Below, piece by piece: positions 53,822 through 62,166 of a stretch of 64,000 nucleotides of DNA. Numbering within the stretch: the first letter of the stretch is position 1; every line of letters begins with the position of its first letter. The notes below the pieces were generated by a model. It saw only the letters and a list, made by a program, of their open reading frames with translations, searched no databases and was not told where the DNA came from. The position numbers and the translations under genes are program-made. Source of the DNA: Kordia periserrulae (lineage in GTDB: Bacteria > Bacteroidota > Bacteroidia > Flavobacteriales > Flavobacteriaceae); contig NZ_QBKT01000002.1 of assembly GCF_003054265.1 (NCBI RefSeq), positions 1-64,000 on the forward strand. Direction: 5' to 3'.

Positions 53822-54307
53822 CTACTTCTCCGGCACAAACTTCAATGCCACTCCGTTAATACAATGTCGTTTTCCAGTTGGTTGTGGTCCGTCGTCAAAA
53901 ACGTGTCCCAAATGTCCGCCACACGTTGCGCAGTGTTCTTCGGTTCGTGCGTAGCCAACTTTATAATCGGTACTAAACGCAACATTTCCTTCAATTTCTT
54001 TATAAAAACTCGGCCAGCCTGTTCCAGAGTCGAACTTCGTTTCGCTTTTAAACAATGGCGTGTTACAAGCAGCACAATGATACGTTCCGTCTTCGTAGTT
54101 TTTATTCAACGGACTTGTAAATGGACGCTCGGTACCAGCTTTTCGCAGTACGTAAAATTCTTTTTCCGTTAAAATCTTTCGCCATTCGGCTTCGGTTTTC
54201 GAAACTTTAAACGTTTCTTTCTCGGTAGTCTTTTCGGCTTTCTTCTGTGCATTTGAATTGCAACTAAACAACATTCCAATCAAGGCAACTACTACAATCT
54301 TTTTCAT
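53822..54307 (-). CDS. msrB: Peptide-methionine (R)-S-oxide reductase, exported
   Basis: A 161-residue MsrB with a lipoprotein-like signal (GMLFSCNSNAQ). The zinc cysteines are in YHCAACNTPLF and EHCATCGGHLGHVF, and the catalytic Cys is in RHCINGVALKF. DSGTGWPSF is the substrate-binding block. It reduces oxidised methionine in envelope proteins. Stand-alone gene. Confidence 0.94.
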   Translation of the reverse strand: MKKIVVVALIGMLFSCNSNAQKKAEKTTEKETFKVSKTEAEWRKILTEKEFYVLRKAGTERPFTSPLNKNYEDGTYHCAACNTPLFKSETKFDSGTGWPSFYKEIEGNVAFSTDYKVGYARTEEHCATCGGHLGHVFDDGPQPTGKRHCINGVALKFVPEK

Positions 54308-54384
54308 CTATTATTTTTTTAATTTTTACTTTAAAAATACGATTTTTTAATCAAACAGTCTGTCGTAACCAAAATACTATCATT

Positions 54385-54400
54385 ACGAAAATGTTTTCGT
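54385..54400. promoter_or_regulatory. Palindromic operator candidate upstream of the glycogen genes
   Basis: ACGAAAATGTTTTCGT is a 16-base palindrome (7-bp arms) about 110 bases before the glycogen synthase gene. Its shape fits a LacI-type binding site. Confidence 0.4.
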
Positions 54401-54508
54401 TTTAATAAGAAGTTAACACTTCTATAATTATTGCAATTATGTCATATTAATTAGTTAAATTTAAAGTCATTACTAAAAAAATCAACTAGAAAAAGGCAAA
54501 CCAATCCA

Positions 54509-55711
54509 ATGAAAGTACTTTTCTTTACCAAAGAATTTCCACCCTACGTTTATGGCGGTGCAGGTGTGCATGTAGAATATTTAGCCGACGAACTTAAAAA
54601 ACTCATGCATGTGGAAGTGCGCAGTTTTGGCGATCAAGATATTCATGAAGACAATTTGAGTATTACAGGTTTTAAAGGCGATCATGCAGATTTCGCTTCC
54701 GCAGATACACAACTAAAAACGGTTTTCAACACCTTACAAACCAATCTGCATATGAATGCTTCTCTGATTGATGCTGATGTGGTGCATTGTCACACATGGT
54801 ACGCGCAATTTGCGGGCATCATGGCAAAGCTTTGTTACGGAAAACCTTTGGTAATTACGACACATTCGTTGGAGCCACTACGTCCGTGGAAGCGTGAACA
54901 ACTCGGTCGTGGCTACGATGCTTCTTCTTGGATTGAAAAAACAGCGATTGAAATGGCAGATGCTATCATTGCAGTTTCTGAAGAAACGAAAATAGATGTG
55001 TTGAAACATTTCAACGTTGCAGAAGACAAAATACAAGTCATTTACAACGGTATCAATTTAGAGCAATATCAATTTACACAAGAAACCTCAACTCTTGAAA
55101 AATTTGGGATTGATACTGAAAAACCGTATGTTTTATTTGTGGGACGTATAACACGTCAAAAAGGAATAATTCATCTCGTAAATGCCATCAAACATATTGA
55201 TGCTGACACGCAAATTGTATTGTGTGCGGGTGCGCCAGATACTGCCGAAATTGCAGAAGAAATGAAAGAAAGTGTAGCGGCTGTCAAGCAAACGCGCGAC
55301 AATATATTTTGGATTGAGGAAATGTTGCCTAAAGAAGAAATCATTCAACTCTATTCGCATGCTACTGTTTTTTGTTGTCCGTCAATTTATGAGCCGTTTG
55401 GCATCATCAATATTGAAGCGATGGCTTGTAAAACCGCCGTCGTGGCAAGTGCTGTTGGTGGCATCAAAGAAGTTGTGATTCCGAACGAAACAGGCATTCT
55501 TATTCCGGTAGTACAACAAAACACTGCTCCTTTTGAGCCTGTAGACCCTAAAAAATTTGCAAAAGACTTGGCCAATGGCATCAATAAAGTAGTCAATGAT
55601 GACGCATTGCGCGCAAAAATGGAAACCGCAGGCAGAAAACGCGTAGAAGACTTTTTTGACTGGAAAGCCATCGCACAACAAACGAAAAATCTATATAAAT
55701 CTATCTTATAA
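54509..55711 (+). CDS. Glycogen synthase / maltose-1-phosphate synthase (GlgM type, GT4)
   Basis: A 400-residue GT4 enzyme, shorter than the GT5 GlgA (about 475). It starts KVLFFTKEFPPYVYGGAGVHVEYL; FVGRITRQKGIIHLV and SIYEPFGIINIEAMACKTAVVAS are the donor-binding blocks. This is the actinobacterial-type GlgA, now called GlgM, which makes maltose-1-phosphate from ADP-glucose and glucose-1-phosphate. It is 5 bases from glgC, and a glgE-like gene lies in the window, which supports the GlgM reading. Confidence 0.85.
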   Translation: MKVLFFTKEFPPYVYGGAGVHVEYLADELKKLMHVEVRSFGDQDIHEDNLSITGFKGDHADFASADTQLKTVFNTLQTNLHMNASLIDADVVHCHTWYAQFAGIMAKLCYGKPLVITTHSLEPLRPWKREQLGRGYDASSWIEKTAIEMADAIIAVSEETKIDVLKHFNVAEDKIQVIYNGINLEQYQFTQETSTLEKFGIDTEKPYVLFVGRITRQKGIIHLVNAIKHIDADTQIVLCAGAPDTAEIAEEMKESVAAVKQTRDNIFWIEEMLPKEEIIQLYSHATVFCCPSIYEPFGIINIEAMACKTAVVASAVGGIKEVVIPNETGILIPVVQQNTAPFEPVDPKKFAKDLANGINKVVNDDALRAKMETAGRKRVEDFFDWKAIAQQTKNLYKSIL

Positions 55712-55716
55712 ATACC

Positions 55717-56985
55717 ATGATAAACGACAAAGTATTAAGTATCATTCTCGGAGGCGGACAAGGTTCTCGCCTCTATCCATTAACCGCAGCGCGCTCCAAA
55801 CCAGCCGTACCAATTGCAGGAAAATACCGTTTGGTAGACATTCCAATTTCTAATTGTATCAACTCCGATATCAAACGAATGTATGTGTTGACGCAGTTCA
55901 ATTCGGCTTCGTTGAATAAACATATTTCCAAAACCTATCACTTTAGCTTTTTTAGTTCGGCGTTTGTGGATGTCCTTGCGGCAGAACAAACCATTTCGAG
56001 TGACAAATGGTTTCAAGGAACAGCAGATGCGGTACGACAGAGCATGCATCACTTTTTAAAGAATGATTTTGAATACGCGTTGATTCTTTCGGGCGATCAA
56101 TTGTATCAGATGGATTTTAACGATATGATTAACAAGCACGAAAAATCGGGAGCAGAAATTTCCATTGCTACCTATCCTGTAACTGCAAAAGATGCCACGT
56201 CGTTTGGTATCATGAAAACCAATGAGGAAAATGTGATTACGTCGTTTATTGAAAAGCCTGCGGCAGATTTGTTACCTGATTGGACATCGGATGTAGGCGA
56301 AGACATGGAAAGAGAAGGTAGAAAGTATTTGGCGTCGATGGGAATTTACATTTTTAACCGCGATTTGTTGATTGAATTGATGAGCAATCCTGATACGGTC
56401 GATTTTGGAAAAGAAATCATTCCGCAAAGCATTGACAAACACAAAACCGTAAGTTATCAGTACGAAGGCTATTGGACAGATATTGGAAATATTGATTCGT
56501 TCTTTGAAGCCAATTTAGGATTGACGGATAATATTCCGAAGTTCAATTTGTACGACCAAAAATACAGAATCTACACCAACGCGCGTATTCTCGCGACTTC
56601 TAAAATCTCAGGAACTACGCTGAACAATACGGTTATTTCTGACGGTTGTATCATTCAGGCGTCTAAAATTGAGCGTTCTGTGATTGGAATTCGTTCGCGT
56701 ATTGGAAAAGACACCGTTATCATCAACACCTATATGATGGGAAGTGATAGTTACGAATCGTTAAAAGAAATTGCCGAGCGAAGAATTGATATTCTTTCAG
56801 GAATCGGCGAGCGTTGTTATATCAAAAACGCCATTATCGACAAAAACTGTCGTATTGGCGATGATGTAAAAATCAACGGTGGAAAACATCTAAAAGACAC
56901 AGAAACACCAACTTATTTTATCAAAGATGGAATTGTGGTGATTAAAAAAGATGCGGTCATTCCTAAGGGGACAATCATACAATAA
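55717..56985 (+). CDS. glgC: Glucose-1-phosphate adenylyltransferase
   Basis: A 422-residue ADP-glucose pyrophosphorylase: LSIILGGGQGSRLYPLTAARSKPAVPI at the start, LILSGDQLYQMDF, SFIEKPAAD and the left-handed beta-helix C-terminus (IQASKIERSVIGIRSRIGKDTVI). It makes ADP-glucose for the synthase encoded directly upstream. Length matches the family. Confidence 0.95.
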   Translation: MINDKVLSIILGGGQGSRLYPLTAARSKPAVPIAGKYRLVDIPISNCINSDIKRMYVLTQFNSASLNKHISKTYHFSFFSSAFVDVLAAEQTISSDKWFQGTADAVRQSMHHFLKNDFEYALILSGDQLYQMDFNDMINKHEKSGAEISIATYPVTAKDATSFGIMKTNEENVITSFIEKPAADLLPDWTSDVGEDMEREGRKYLASMGIYIFNRDLLIELMSNPDTVDFGKEIIPQSIDKHKTVSYQYEGYWTDIGNIDSFFEANLGLTDNIPKFNLYDQKYRIYTNARILATSKISGTTLNNTVISDGCIIQASKIERSVIGIRSRIGKDTVIINTYMMGSDSYESLKEIAERRIDILSGIGERCYIKNAIIDKNCRIGDDVKINGGKHLKDTETPTYFIKDGIVVIKKDAVIPKGTIIQ

Positions 56986-57015
56986 ACTTCTTTTACAAAA
57001 AAAAAGAATACTATA

Positions 57016-57045
57016 AAATCCTGTTTTTGAAGCAGGATTTTTTTT
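57016..57045 (+). terminator. Terminator of glgC
   Basis: AAATCCTG and CAGGATTT form an 8-bp stem around a 9-base loop, then a run of T. Confidence 0.8.
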
Positions 57046-57078
57046 ATCTTTAAAATTATTCACATAAAAATTACAATC

Positions 57079-57198
57079 ATGAAAGAAACCACAAAAAACA
57101 TTTCAACGTTACAAGAACATCAAATTCAACAAAATACACAATTTGAAATCAACGGCGGTGCGGGACATATTGATTATTCCGCGCAGTGGACAGATTAA
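57079..57198 (+). CDS. Very short Gly-Gly leader peptide
   Basis: A 39-residue frame: MKETTKNISTLQEHQIQQNT, then QFEINGG and the 13-residue core AGHIDYSAQWTD. The leader ending FEINGG matches the double-glycine bacteriocin/peptide export type. It has its own strong terminator, and sits between glgC and a convergent gene. It has no Cys, so lanthionine formation is not possible. Confidence 0.5.
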   Translation: MKETTKNISTLQEHQIQQNTQFEINGGAGHIDYSAQWTD

Positions 57199-57230
57199 TT
57201 TTTAAAGATATTTTACTAAAATATCATATC

Positions 57231-57258
57231 AAATCCCGTTTTATAAAACGGGATTTTT
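57231..57258 (+). terminator. Terminator of the short peptide gene
   Basis: A 12-bp perfect stem (AAATCCCGTTTT with its complement, 2-base loop) followed by six T. Confidence 0.85.
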
Positions 57259-57281
57259 TGGTTTATGATGGTAGCTGTTTT

Positions 57282-57758
57282 TTACTCTTCTTTTATAATT
57301 ATTTCTGTTGACTTTCTAGTCATAAAATGAACTGTTAACATCACACCCACAAAAATAAAAAACGCAAAATCAGGAAGTTTAAGTTCATGACTAATAATAG
57401 CATAAGCCACAGATAGAATGACTAGTATCAAAAGTCGCTTGAAGTTAATATTATTGCCTCTTTCAAAACGGAGTTCAAAGTTTTTGATGACTTCTGTGTT
57501 TTTATAAATTGCGTATGTCATTTCTCCTTTCATTAGGTTGGTAGTTGCACACTTAACTTCATACGTATTGCCATTCGCATCTTGAAATTCATGATGATTA
57601 TTGAGCTTTAAGCTTCTTTTTTCAGAAACTAACGCTTCGTTTAAGAATACTTTTTCTTTTCCTGTATTTGATCCAAAAAAGTGAATGGTATTGATTCCGT
57701 CGTTGTGAACAAGCCAGATTCCTTTAGTTATAGATGCTTGTGATACGTTTGGTAGCAT
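57282..57758 (-). CDS. Unknown protein with two membrane helices
   Basis: A 158-residue protein. Its first 100 residues are strand-rich (TKGIWLVHNDGINTIHFFGSNTG); then come two hydrophobic helices (about 107-125 and 127-146) and a short charged tail. No family recognised. Lies at the left edge of the small-gene block. Confidence 0.6.
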   Translation of the reverse strand: MLPNVSQASITKGIWLVHNDGINTIHFFGSNTGKEKVFLNEALVSEKRSLKLNNHHEFQDANGNTYEVKCATTNLMKGEMTYAIYKNTEVIKNFELRFERGNNINFKRLLILVILSVAYAIISHELKLPDFAFFIFVGVMLTVHFMTRKSTEIIIKEE

Positions 57759-57947
57759 AGTTTTTTATGGAATTTGATTTTTATCCTTAATATGGCAAAG
57801 AAAATAATTAAATCTCTATTACATTAGGAGTTTATGCGGGAATTCATTTTTTCAGAGAAAAACTGGTAGTTCGCTGTTGTAACTCAAAAAGAGTTTTTTT
57901 TCATTTTTAAAAGGTATTTGATTTGATTTTTTTGGCTAGTTAAAAGT

Positions 57948-58397
57948 TTATTGTTTTTTTGCTATCAAACTTAACTTTCTTTTTTTGTAAATATACGCTA
58001 GTTCTTCGAATTCTCTATTTTCAATGATTTCTCTCTCTTTTTGTTCTATAATAAAACTTACTTTAGTAATCCATGTATTAGAAACATTAGAGAAATCAGA
58101 TTCTATTGTCTTTTCGTCAGAGTCAATCTCTATTTCATATTCCTCAGTCAATAATATTATTTTGGCTCCTTTAAATGTTTTCAAATCAATTTTAGATAAA
58201 ATTGTTGAATTCATAAAAAGAATTCCATTAAGTTCTTGAAATTCAATCCAAAATTGTCCGTCTTTTGATTCAGCAATTTTTACTCCTGAAATATTTTTAA
58301 TTTTATCCTCAGTATACGTGTCTACATGTAATTTCTTCATAGCTCTCATGTTTCCGAGAGCCGCAAGGATTTCATCTTTTTTTCTTAGTATGTTCAT
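57948..58397 (-). CDS. Unknown soluble protein
   Basis: A 149-residue protein (NILRKKDEILAALGNMRAMKKL at the start) with alternating strands and helices. The ATG at 58397 is used; a TTG lies 6 bases before it. The sequence AATTGAAT precedes the start, as ATTGAA precedes or overlaps the starts of the next three genes. No family recognised. Confidence 0.55.
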   Translation of the reverse strand: MNILRKKDEILAALGNMRAMKKLHVDTYTEDKIKNISGVKIAESKDGQFWIEFQELNGILFMNSTILSKIDLKTFKGAKIILLTEEYEIEIDSDEKTIESDFSNVSNTWITKVSFIIEQKEREIIENREFEELAYIYKKRKLSLIAKKQ

Positions 58398-58459
58398 ATT
58401 CAATTGTTATTTTTTGGGAATGAAAGTTAACGTTTTAGTTAAAGCGTTGTGCAAATCGG

Positions 58460-58945
58460 TTAGGTTGATTGGACGTGCATTTTATCCATTTTTGTGTGTG
58501 CCTCTTCTTTTAAATATTTTTCGATTTCTTCTTTATTCAAATCAATTCCTTTAAAGTATCCCCTATGTGCGTTTTCAGGAACTGACAATTCCCATAATTG
58601 ATTACAAGTTTTACACTCATAAATGAAGCCGCCTTCAGGATTTTCAGCTCCGTATTCATAAAATAGAAATTTGATTTTCGGCTTCGGTGAATACCATTCA
58701 GTATGTCCCAACGGCTTGAATAAGTTCAAAATCGTTCTATCAAATTTTTCAAAATCAACTTGAGAATGGAATGAGTCATACCAACTGAAATCACAATTGC
58801 AATTATGGTGACTGAAACATCTAACATTATGGTAATAGACAGTCATATCTTTAGTTACAAATAATGAAAAGAACCAAAGAATTGGTTTAATTAATATTCC
58901 GAAGACCAAAATCAGAATTAGTCCTATGTATTTTATTATGTTCAT
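58460..58945 (-). CDS. Unknown membrane-anchored protein
   Basis: A 161-residue protein with one or two N-terminal hydrophobic helices (IIKYIGLILILVFGILI, then LWFFSLF) and a soluble part with six Cys, among them a pair in CFSHHNCNCDF and a YECKTCNQLW knuckle that could bind metal. The ATG at 58945 is chosen. No family recognised. Confidence 0.55.
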   Translation of the reverse strand: MNIIKYIGLILILVFGILIKPILWFFSLFVTKDMTVYYHNVRCFSHHNCNCDFSWYDSFHSQVDFEKFDRTILNLFKPLGHTEWYSPKPKIKFLFYEYGAENPEGGFIYECKTCNQLWELSVPENAHRGYFKGIDLNKEEIEKYLKEEAHTKMDKMHVQST

Positions 58946-59109
58946 TTCAATTATAAACAACGGTCACATATAACCGTTAGTTACGAGTTTATATGCATTG
59001 ATTTTAGGTTAAAGAAGCTAGCTTCAGTAGCTCCCGAAAAGATTCGGACGTAGTCGAATCTATCGTAAATACGGTTCTACATTGTTGTAAGCTGGTTCTT
59101 TTCGGTTTT

Positions 59110-59505
59110 TCAAATCCTTTTATATTTAGCACTTACTTTTAATCTCTCATTTTTATTTGGATAATAAAAGTTCAAGCGTCTGTCATTAAATTTTATTGTC
59201 CAATTAAAATCCGTTTTATTTCCATTCCGATATTCAGTCAGGATATAATATTCTCCATTCCGAGTAATTTTTCCTTTACTTATTTCAGGTTCGTATTCCT
59301 TATAAGTTTTCCATTCCTTTTTATTATTAACGCACCAACTTTTCCAAGTGTAAGTAGAGTCGGAATGAATTGTTATTTCCGTTATTCCGTATGAGTAAGT
59401 TGTGCCATAATTATGATTGTGCCTTAAATAAGTCCAGTCAGAATTTTGTCCGAAAGTATTTAACGAAGTAAAAGTCAATAATAAAATTAGAAATGTGTAT
59501 TTCAA
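59110..59505 (-). CDS. Small secreted protein, lipocalin-like
   Basis: A 131-residue protein with a signal peptide (cut after NTFGQ), from a TTG start; no ATG is available. The mature part is strand-rich (EITIHSDSTYTWKSWCVNN, YYILTEYRNG, RRLNFYYPN), like small lipocalin-type proteins of Bacteroidota. Function unknown. Confidence 0.55.
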   Translation of the reverse strand: MKYTFLILLLTFTSLNTFGQNSDWTYLRHNHNYGTTYSYGITEITIHSDSTYTWKSWCVNNKKEWKTYKEYEPEISKGKITRNGEYYILTEYRNGNKTDFNWTIKFNDRRLNFYYPNKNERLKVSAKYKRI

Positions 59506-59680
59506 TTCGGTTCTTTTTTCAGCTTGCTTACGTTTATGTATATGGTTTATTGCGTGTTTTAAGCACCTAATTTAGCAAATACAAACCAAATAGAAAATCC
59601 GCGAGGATTTTCGTAAGTTGGCTTTGACCAAGCAACTAATTTTATACGGTGTTGGCATTTCGTTGTTTTTATTCAGATTT

Positions 59681-60370
59681 CTAATTATTCGGCATAATTC
59701 CGTTTTCTGTTTTTCCTGCGTTTGAGTGTTTTCTATTGTCTTCTGTTATTTCAAATTTATATGAACTAAATATTTTATTATGTTCTTTGTCAAAATTTAG
59801 AAGCTTGTTTTTAATTTCATTTCCGCTTGAGTCAATTTGCAATAGATATTTTCCGCTTTCAAAACTTTCAATTTCTAACAGATTAGTTAAATCCGAGTTT
59901 TGAATAAAACTTATTAGAAATCTATTTGAAACCAAAACATCATCATATTTCAATTTGTCTGCAATAATTATATTATCCTCTAATTTATAAGTTCCATACT
60001 GATGTATTTTAGTCGCCCAACTACCACTTTTAATTATATATTGTCCATTTACTTTAAAATCAGCGTAAACTCCATGGTTTTGGGCTTTGATTAAGGATGG
60101 TGAATTTAGCTTATTCTCAAAATGGTAATATATTCCAACGTTTAAAAGGATAAATCCGATTCCGATTAATGTTGGTAAATAACTAATAGCTTTTTTATTT
60201 TTTTGGTAATCAGTATAGTTTCCAGTTGTAGTTTTATAGAAAATAACAGAGAATGAAATTCCTAGAATCAGAAAAAAGAATATTCTAAATAAATTATCGA
60301 ATTGATACGAGTAGTAAAGTACAATTGCAAATAGAATTCCAATAATTGATAGTGATATTATTCTCTTCAA
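59681..60370 (-). CDS. Unknown protein with N-terminal membrane helices
   Basis: A 229-residue protein from a TTG start. Three hydrophobic helices (about 5-22, 27-45, 65-84) are followed by a strand-rich soluble domain (YIIKSGSWATKIHQYGTYKLEDNIII). It is flanked by 9-base inverted repeats AATGCCAAC (60399-60407) and GTTGGCATT (59651-59659). No family recognised. Confidence 0.55.
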   Translation of the reverse strand: MKRIISLSIIGILFAIVLYYSYQFDNLFRIFFFLILGISFSVIFYKTTTGNYTDYQKNKKAISYLPTLIGIGFILLNVGIYYHFENKLNSPSLIKAQNHGVYADFKVNGQYIIKSGSWATKIHQYGTYKLEDNIIIADKLKYDDVLVSNRFLISFIQNSDLTNLLEIESFESGKYLLQIDSSGNEIKNKLLNFDKEHNKIFSSYKFEITEDNRKHSNAGKTENGIMPNN

Positions 60371-60587
60371 TACTTAATTTTTGTGATTTTCTCTAATGAA
60401 TGCCAACGTACGCATAAACGAAATTCCTGTTTATACACTAAATATGATACATAACAGGAACTAACTTTACATAAACTCCCCATTATTCCCCATAAATGTA
60501 AAACAAAACGCATACATACACAATGTGGTTCTCCATAAGGCTTCTACAAAACCTACAAAAAAATAACAAATGTTAAACAATGAATAG

Positions 60588-60607
60588 ATTCCTGCCTGCG
60601 CAGGAAT
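60588..60607. repeat. Short REP-like inverted repeat
   Basis: ATTCCTGC-CTGC-GCAGGAAT, followed by GACATA. A related element lies at 44404-44446. In translation such repeats give the false peptide VIPAQAGI, seen widely in misannotated genomes. Confidence 0.7.
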
Positions 60608-60624
60608 GACATAAAATACGGGGG

Positions 60625-60862
60625 AAAGGTTCCTGCTGACGTGTGAGAAGGAATTCCCCGAGTGGGAAAGGTTCCTGCAGACCTGCGAGACACTTTCCAA
60701 CGCATTTGAAACCTTCCTGCAGCCCTGCGAGACGCTTTCCAACACATTTGAAACCTTCCTGCAGCCCTGCGAGATACTTTCCAACGCATTTGAAACCTTC
60801 CTGCAGACCTGCGAGACGTTTTCAAACGCAAACAAAACGTTCCTGCAACACTGCGAGACGCA
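60625..60862. repeat. Tandem repeat, 42-base unit made of two 21-base halves
   Basis: Four to five copies of a 42-base unit (TTTCCAACGCATTTGAAACC then TTCCTGCAGNCCTGCGAGACGC). Each half shares a GARAC-YTTYC core. It is far richer in GC than its surroundings. All frames stay largely open; the minus strand can be read as heptads of the form K-V-S-N-A-L-E / S-V-S-Q-G-C-R. I see no start signal or function for such a protein, so no gene is called. Confidence 0.85.
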
Positions 60863-60901
60863 ATATGCTACTTAAAAAAGGAAGAAAGTTGAAAAAATAT
60901 G

Positions 60902-61780
60902 CTAAGAATCCTGCTCTGTATCTTTATTGGTATTCTGCTGAATAACCGTACGAATTGGAAACGGAATGTTGATGCCATGTTTATCAAAAGTTTCTTTGAT
61001 GGTCATGACCGCTTCACTTTTTACTTCCAAAGCGGTGAGGTTTTCTTGGGCATCTACCCAAAAACGTAAGAGGAAATCAATGGAACTATTGCCAAAATCG
61101 GTATAATAAAACTCAATATTTTCGCCGCGATTGGGCGGATATAAGTTTTCAATGGCTTCTATAGATACTTTTTTTACTTTTCGCAAATCCGATTCGTAGC
61201 CAACGCCACAGGTAATCGTGGTTCGGATGCGTTTGGTGAGTCCGTAGTTTTTAAATGGTTTTTCCATAATCATCCGATTCGGAACTACGACAATATTGTT
61301 ATCGGCTTCTTTAATTTTGGTGTTTCGCAAATCAATTTCGACCACTCTTCCCGCATAGCCATTGGTTTCTACCCAATCGCCAATATTCATTTCATCTTTA
61401 ATCGCGATAAACAATCCTGAAAAGGTATTCGACAAGGTGCCTTGCAACGCCAAACTGACTGCCAAACCAGCAACACCTGCACCTGCAAGTAAAGATTTTA
61501 AGGTGCCGTCTAAATTCAACACAGAAAGCGCTAAAATAATTCCCAATACAACAATCAAAATGGCAAAAACATTGGACACCAATCCGCGAATAGAAGGTTG
61601 TTTGATGACTTTTTTGAGATATCTGTTGGTCAAACTTTGGATGTTTCTAGAAACCCAAGTCGCAAATACAAAAATTAAGAGGGCAATCAATAAATTGGGA
61701 AGATTTAATACTACAGAATCTACCCAGCTAGAAAGTTTTTCTAAAAGTTTGGACCACGAGGATTGTAATTGCTCTTCCAT
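60902..61780 (-). CDS. Small-conductance mechanosensitive channel (MscS family)
   Basis: A 292-residue MscS protein. Three membrane helices (about 25-45, 68-88, 95-125); the pore-lining TM3 is GAGVAGLAVSLALQGTLSNTFSG, Gly/Ala-rich, and the beta domain follows with IGDWVETNGYAGRVVEIDLRNTKIKEADN. Length matches E. coli MscS. It opens under membrane tension in osmotic downshock. Confidence 0.93.
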   Translation of the reverse strand: MEEQLQSSWSKLLEKLSSWVDSVVLNLPNLLIALLIFVFATWVSRNIQSLTNRYLKKVIKQPSIRGLVSNVFAILIVVLGIILALSVLNLDGTLKSLLAGAGVAGLAVSLALQGTLSNTFSGLFIAIKDEMNIGDWVETNGYAGRVVEIDLRNTKIKEADNNIVVVPNRMIMEKPFKNYGLTKRIRTTITCGVGYESDLRKVKKVSIEAIENLYPPNRGENIEFYYTDFGNSSIDFLLRFWVDAQENLTALEVKSEAVMTIKETFDKHGINIPFPIRTVIQQNTNKDTEQDS

Positions 61781-61944
61781 AAAATATTTTTTTGCTATTT
61801 GTTAATTGTTGCGATACATAGTATCATCAACTAAGGTAACAAACGTTTTGCAATCCTGCTATTTTTGGGTAAAAAAGAATGTTGTGTAAATTTTTTATCA
61901 TGGTTTTTAGTAACTTACTAACACGAAACCAATACTTTACCATC

Positions 61945-62151
61945 ATGAAAAAAAGAAATCTCAAAAACCTAAAGTTAAAAAAGAATGTCATTTCCAATTT
62001 AACCACAGCAAAAATCACAGGTGGAACGCAATATGTATGTCCCACGTTTGCAGCCGATCGTGTGACGTGTCCGGGATACGACGGCAATCCAACACCTTGT
62101 GAATATCCAAAAAGTAACGATGCTATCATCTGTCAAAAACCAGCAGAATAG
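61945..62151 (+). CDS. Lanthipeptide-like precursor peptide (class I leader type)
   Basis: A 68-residue peptide. The leader MKKRNLKNLKLKKNVISNLT, then TAKITGG, is the flavobacterial class I lanthipeptide leader (KxLxLKKxxISNL...GG). The core has four Cys (QYVCPT, VTCPG, PCEYP, IICQ) and five Ser/Thr. The ATG at 61945 is chosen, since earlier in-frame codons precede the leader. No modification enzyme is visible nearby. Same leader type as the peptide at 42090. Confidence 0.75.
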   Translation: MKKRNLKNLKLKKNVISNLTTAKITGGTQYVCPTFAADRVTCPGYDGNPTPCEYPKSNDAIICQKPAE

Positions 62152-62166
62152 TCGAAAGTTATAATT

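Noticed and set aside
57948-60407. Classical integron cassette array
   Set aside because: No integrase and no canonical RYYYAAC/GTTRRRY core pairs could be placed; only a cassette-like organisation is claimed.
60625-60862. CRISPR array
   Set aside because: Units are directly adjacent and vary by point changes; there are no unique spacers.
60467-60945. Open frames on both strands across the 42-base repeat, including one with VSNALESVSQ heptads
   Set aside because: Three frames are open at once because of the repeat, one includes the known false VIPAQAGI peptide, and no promoter or ribosome site was seen. Kept as a repeat only.
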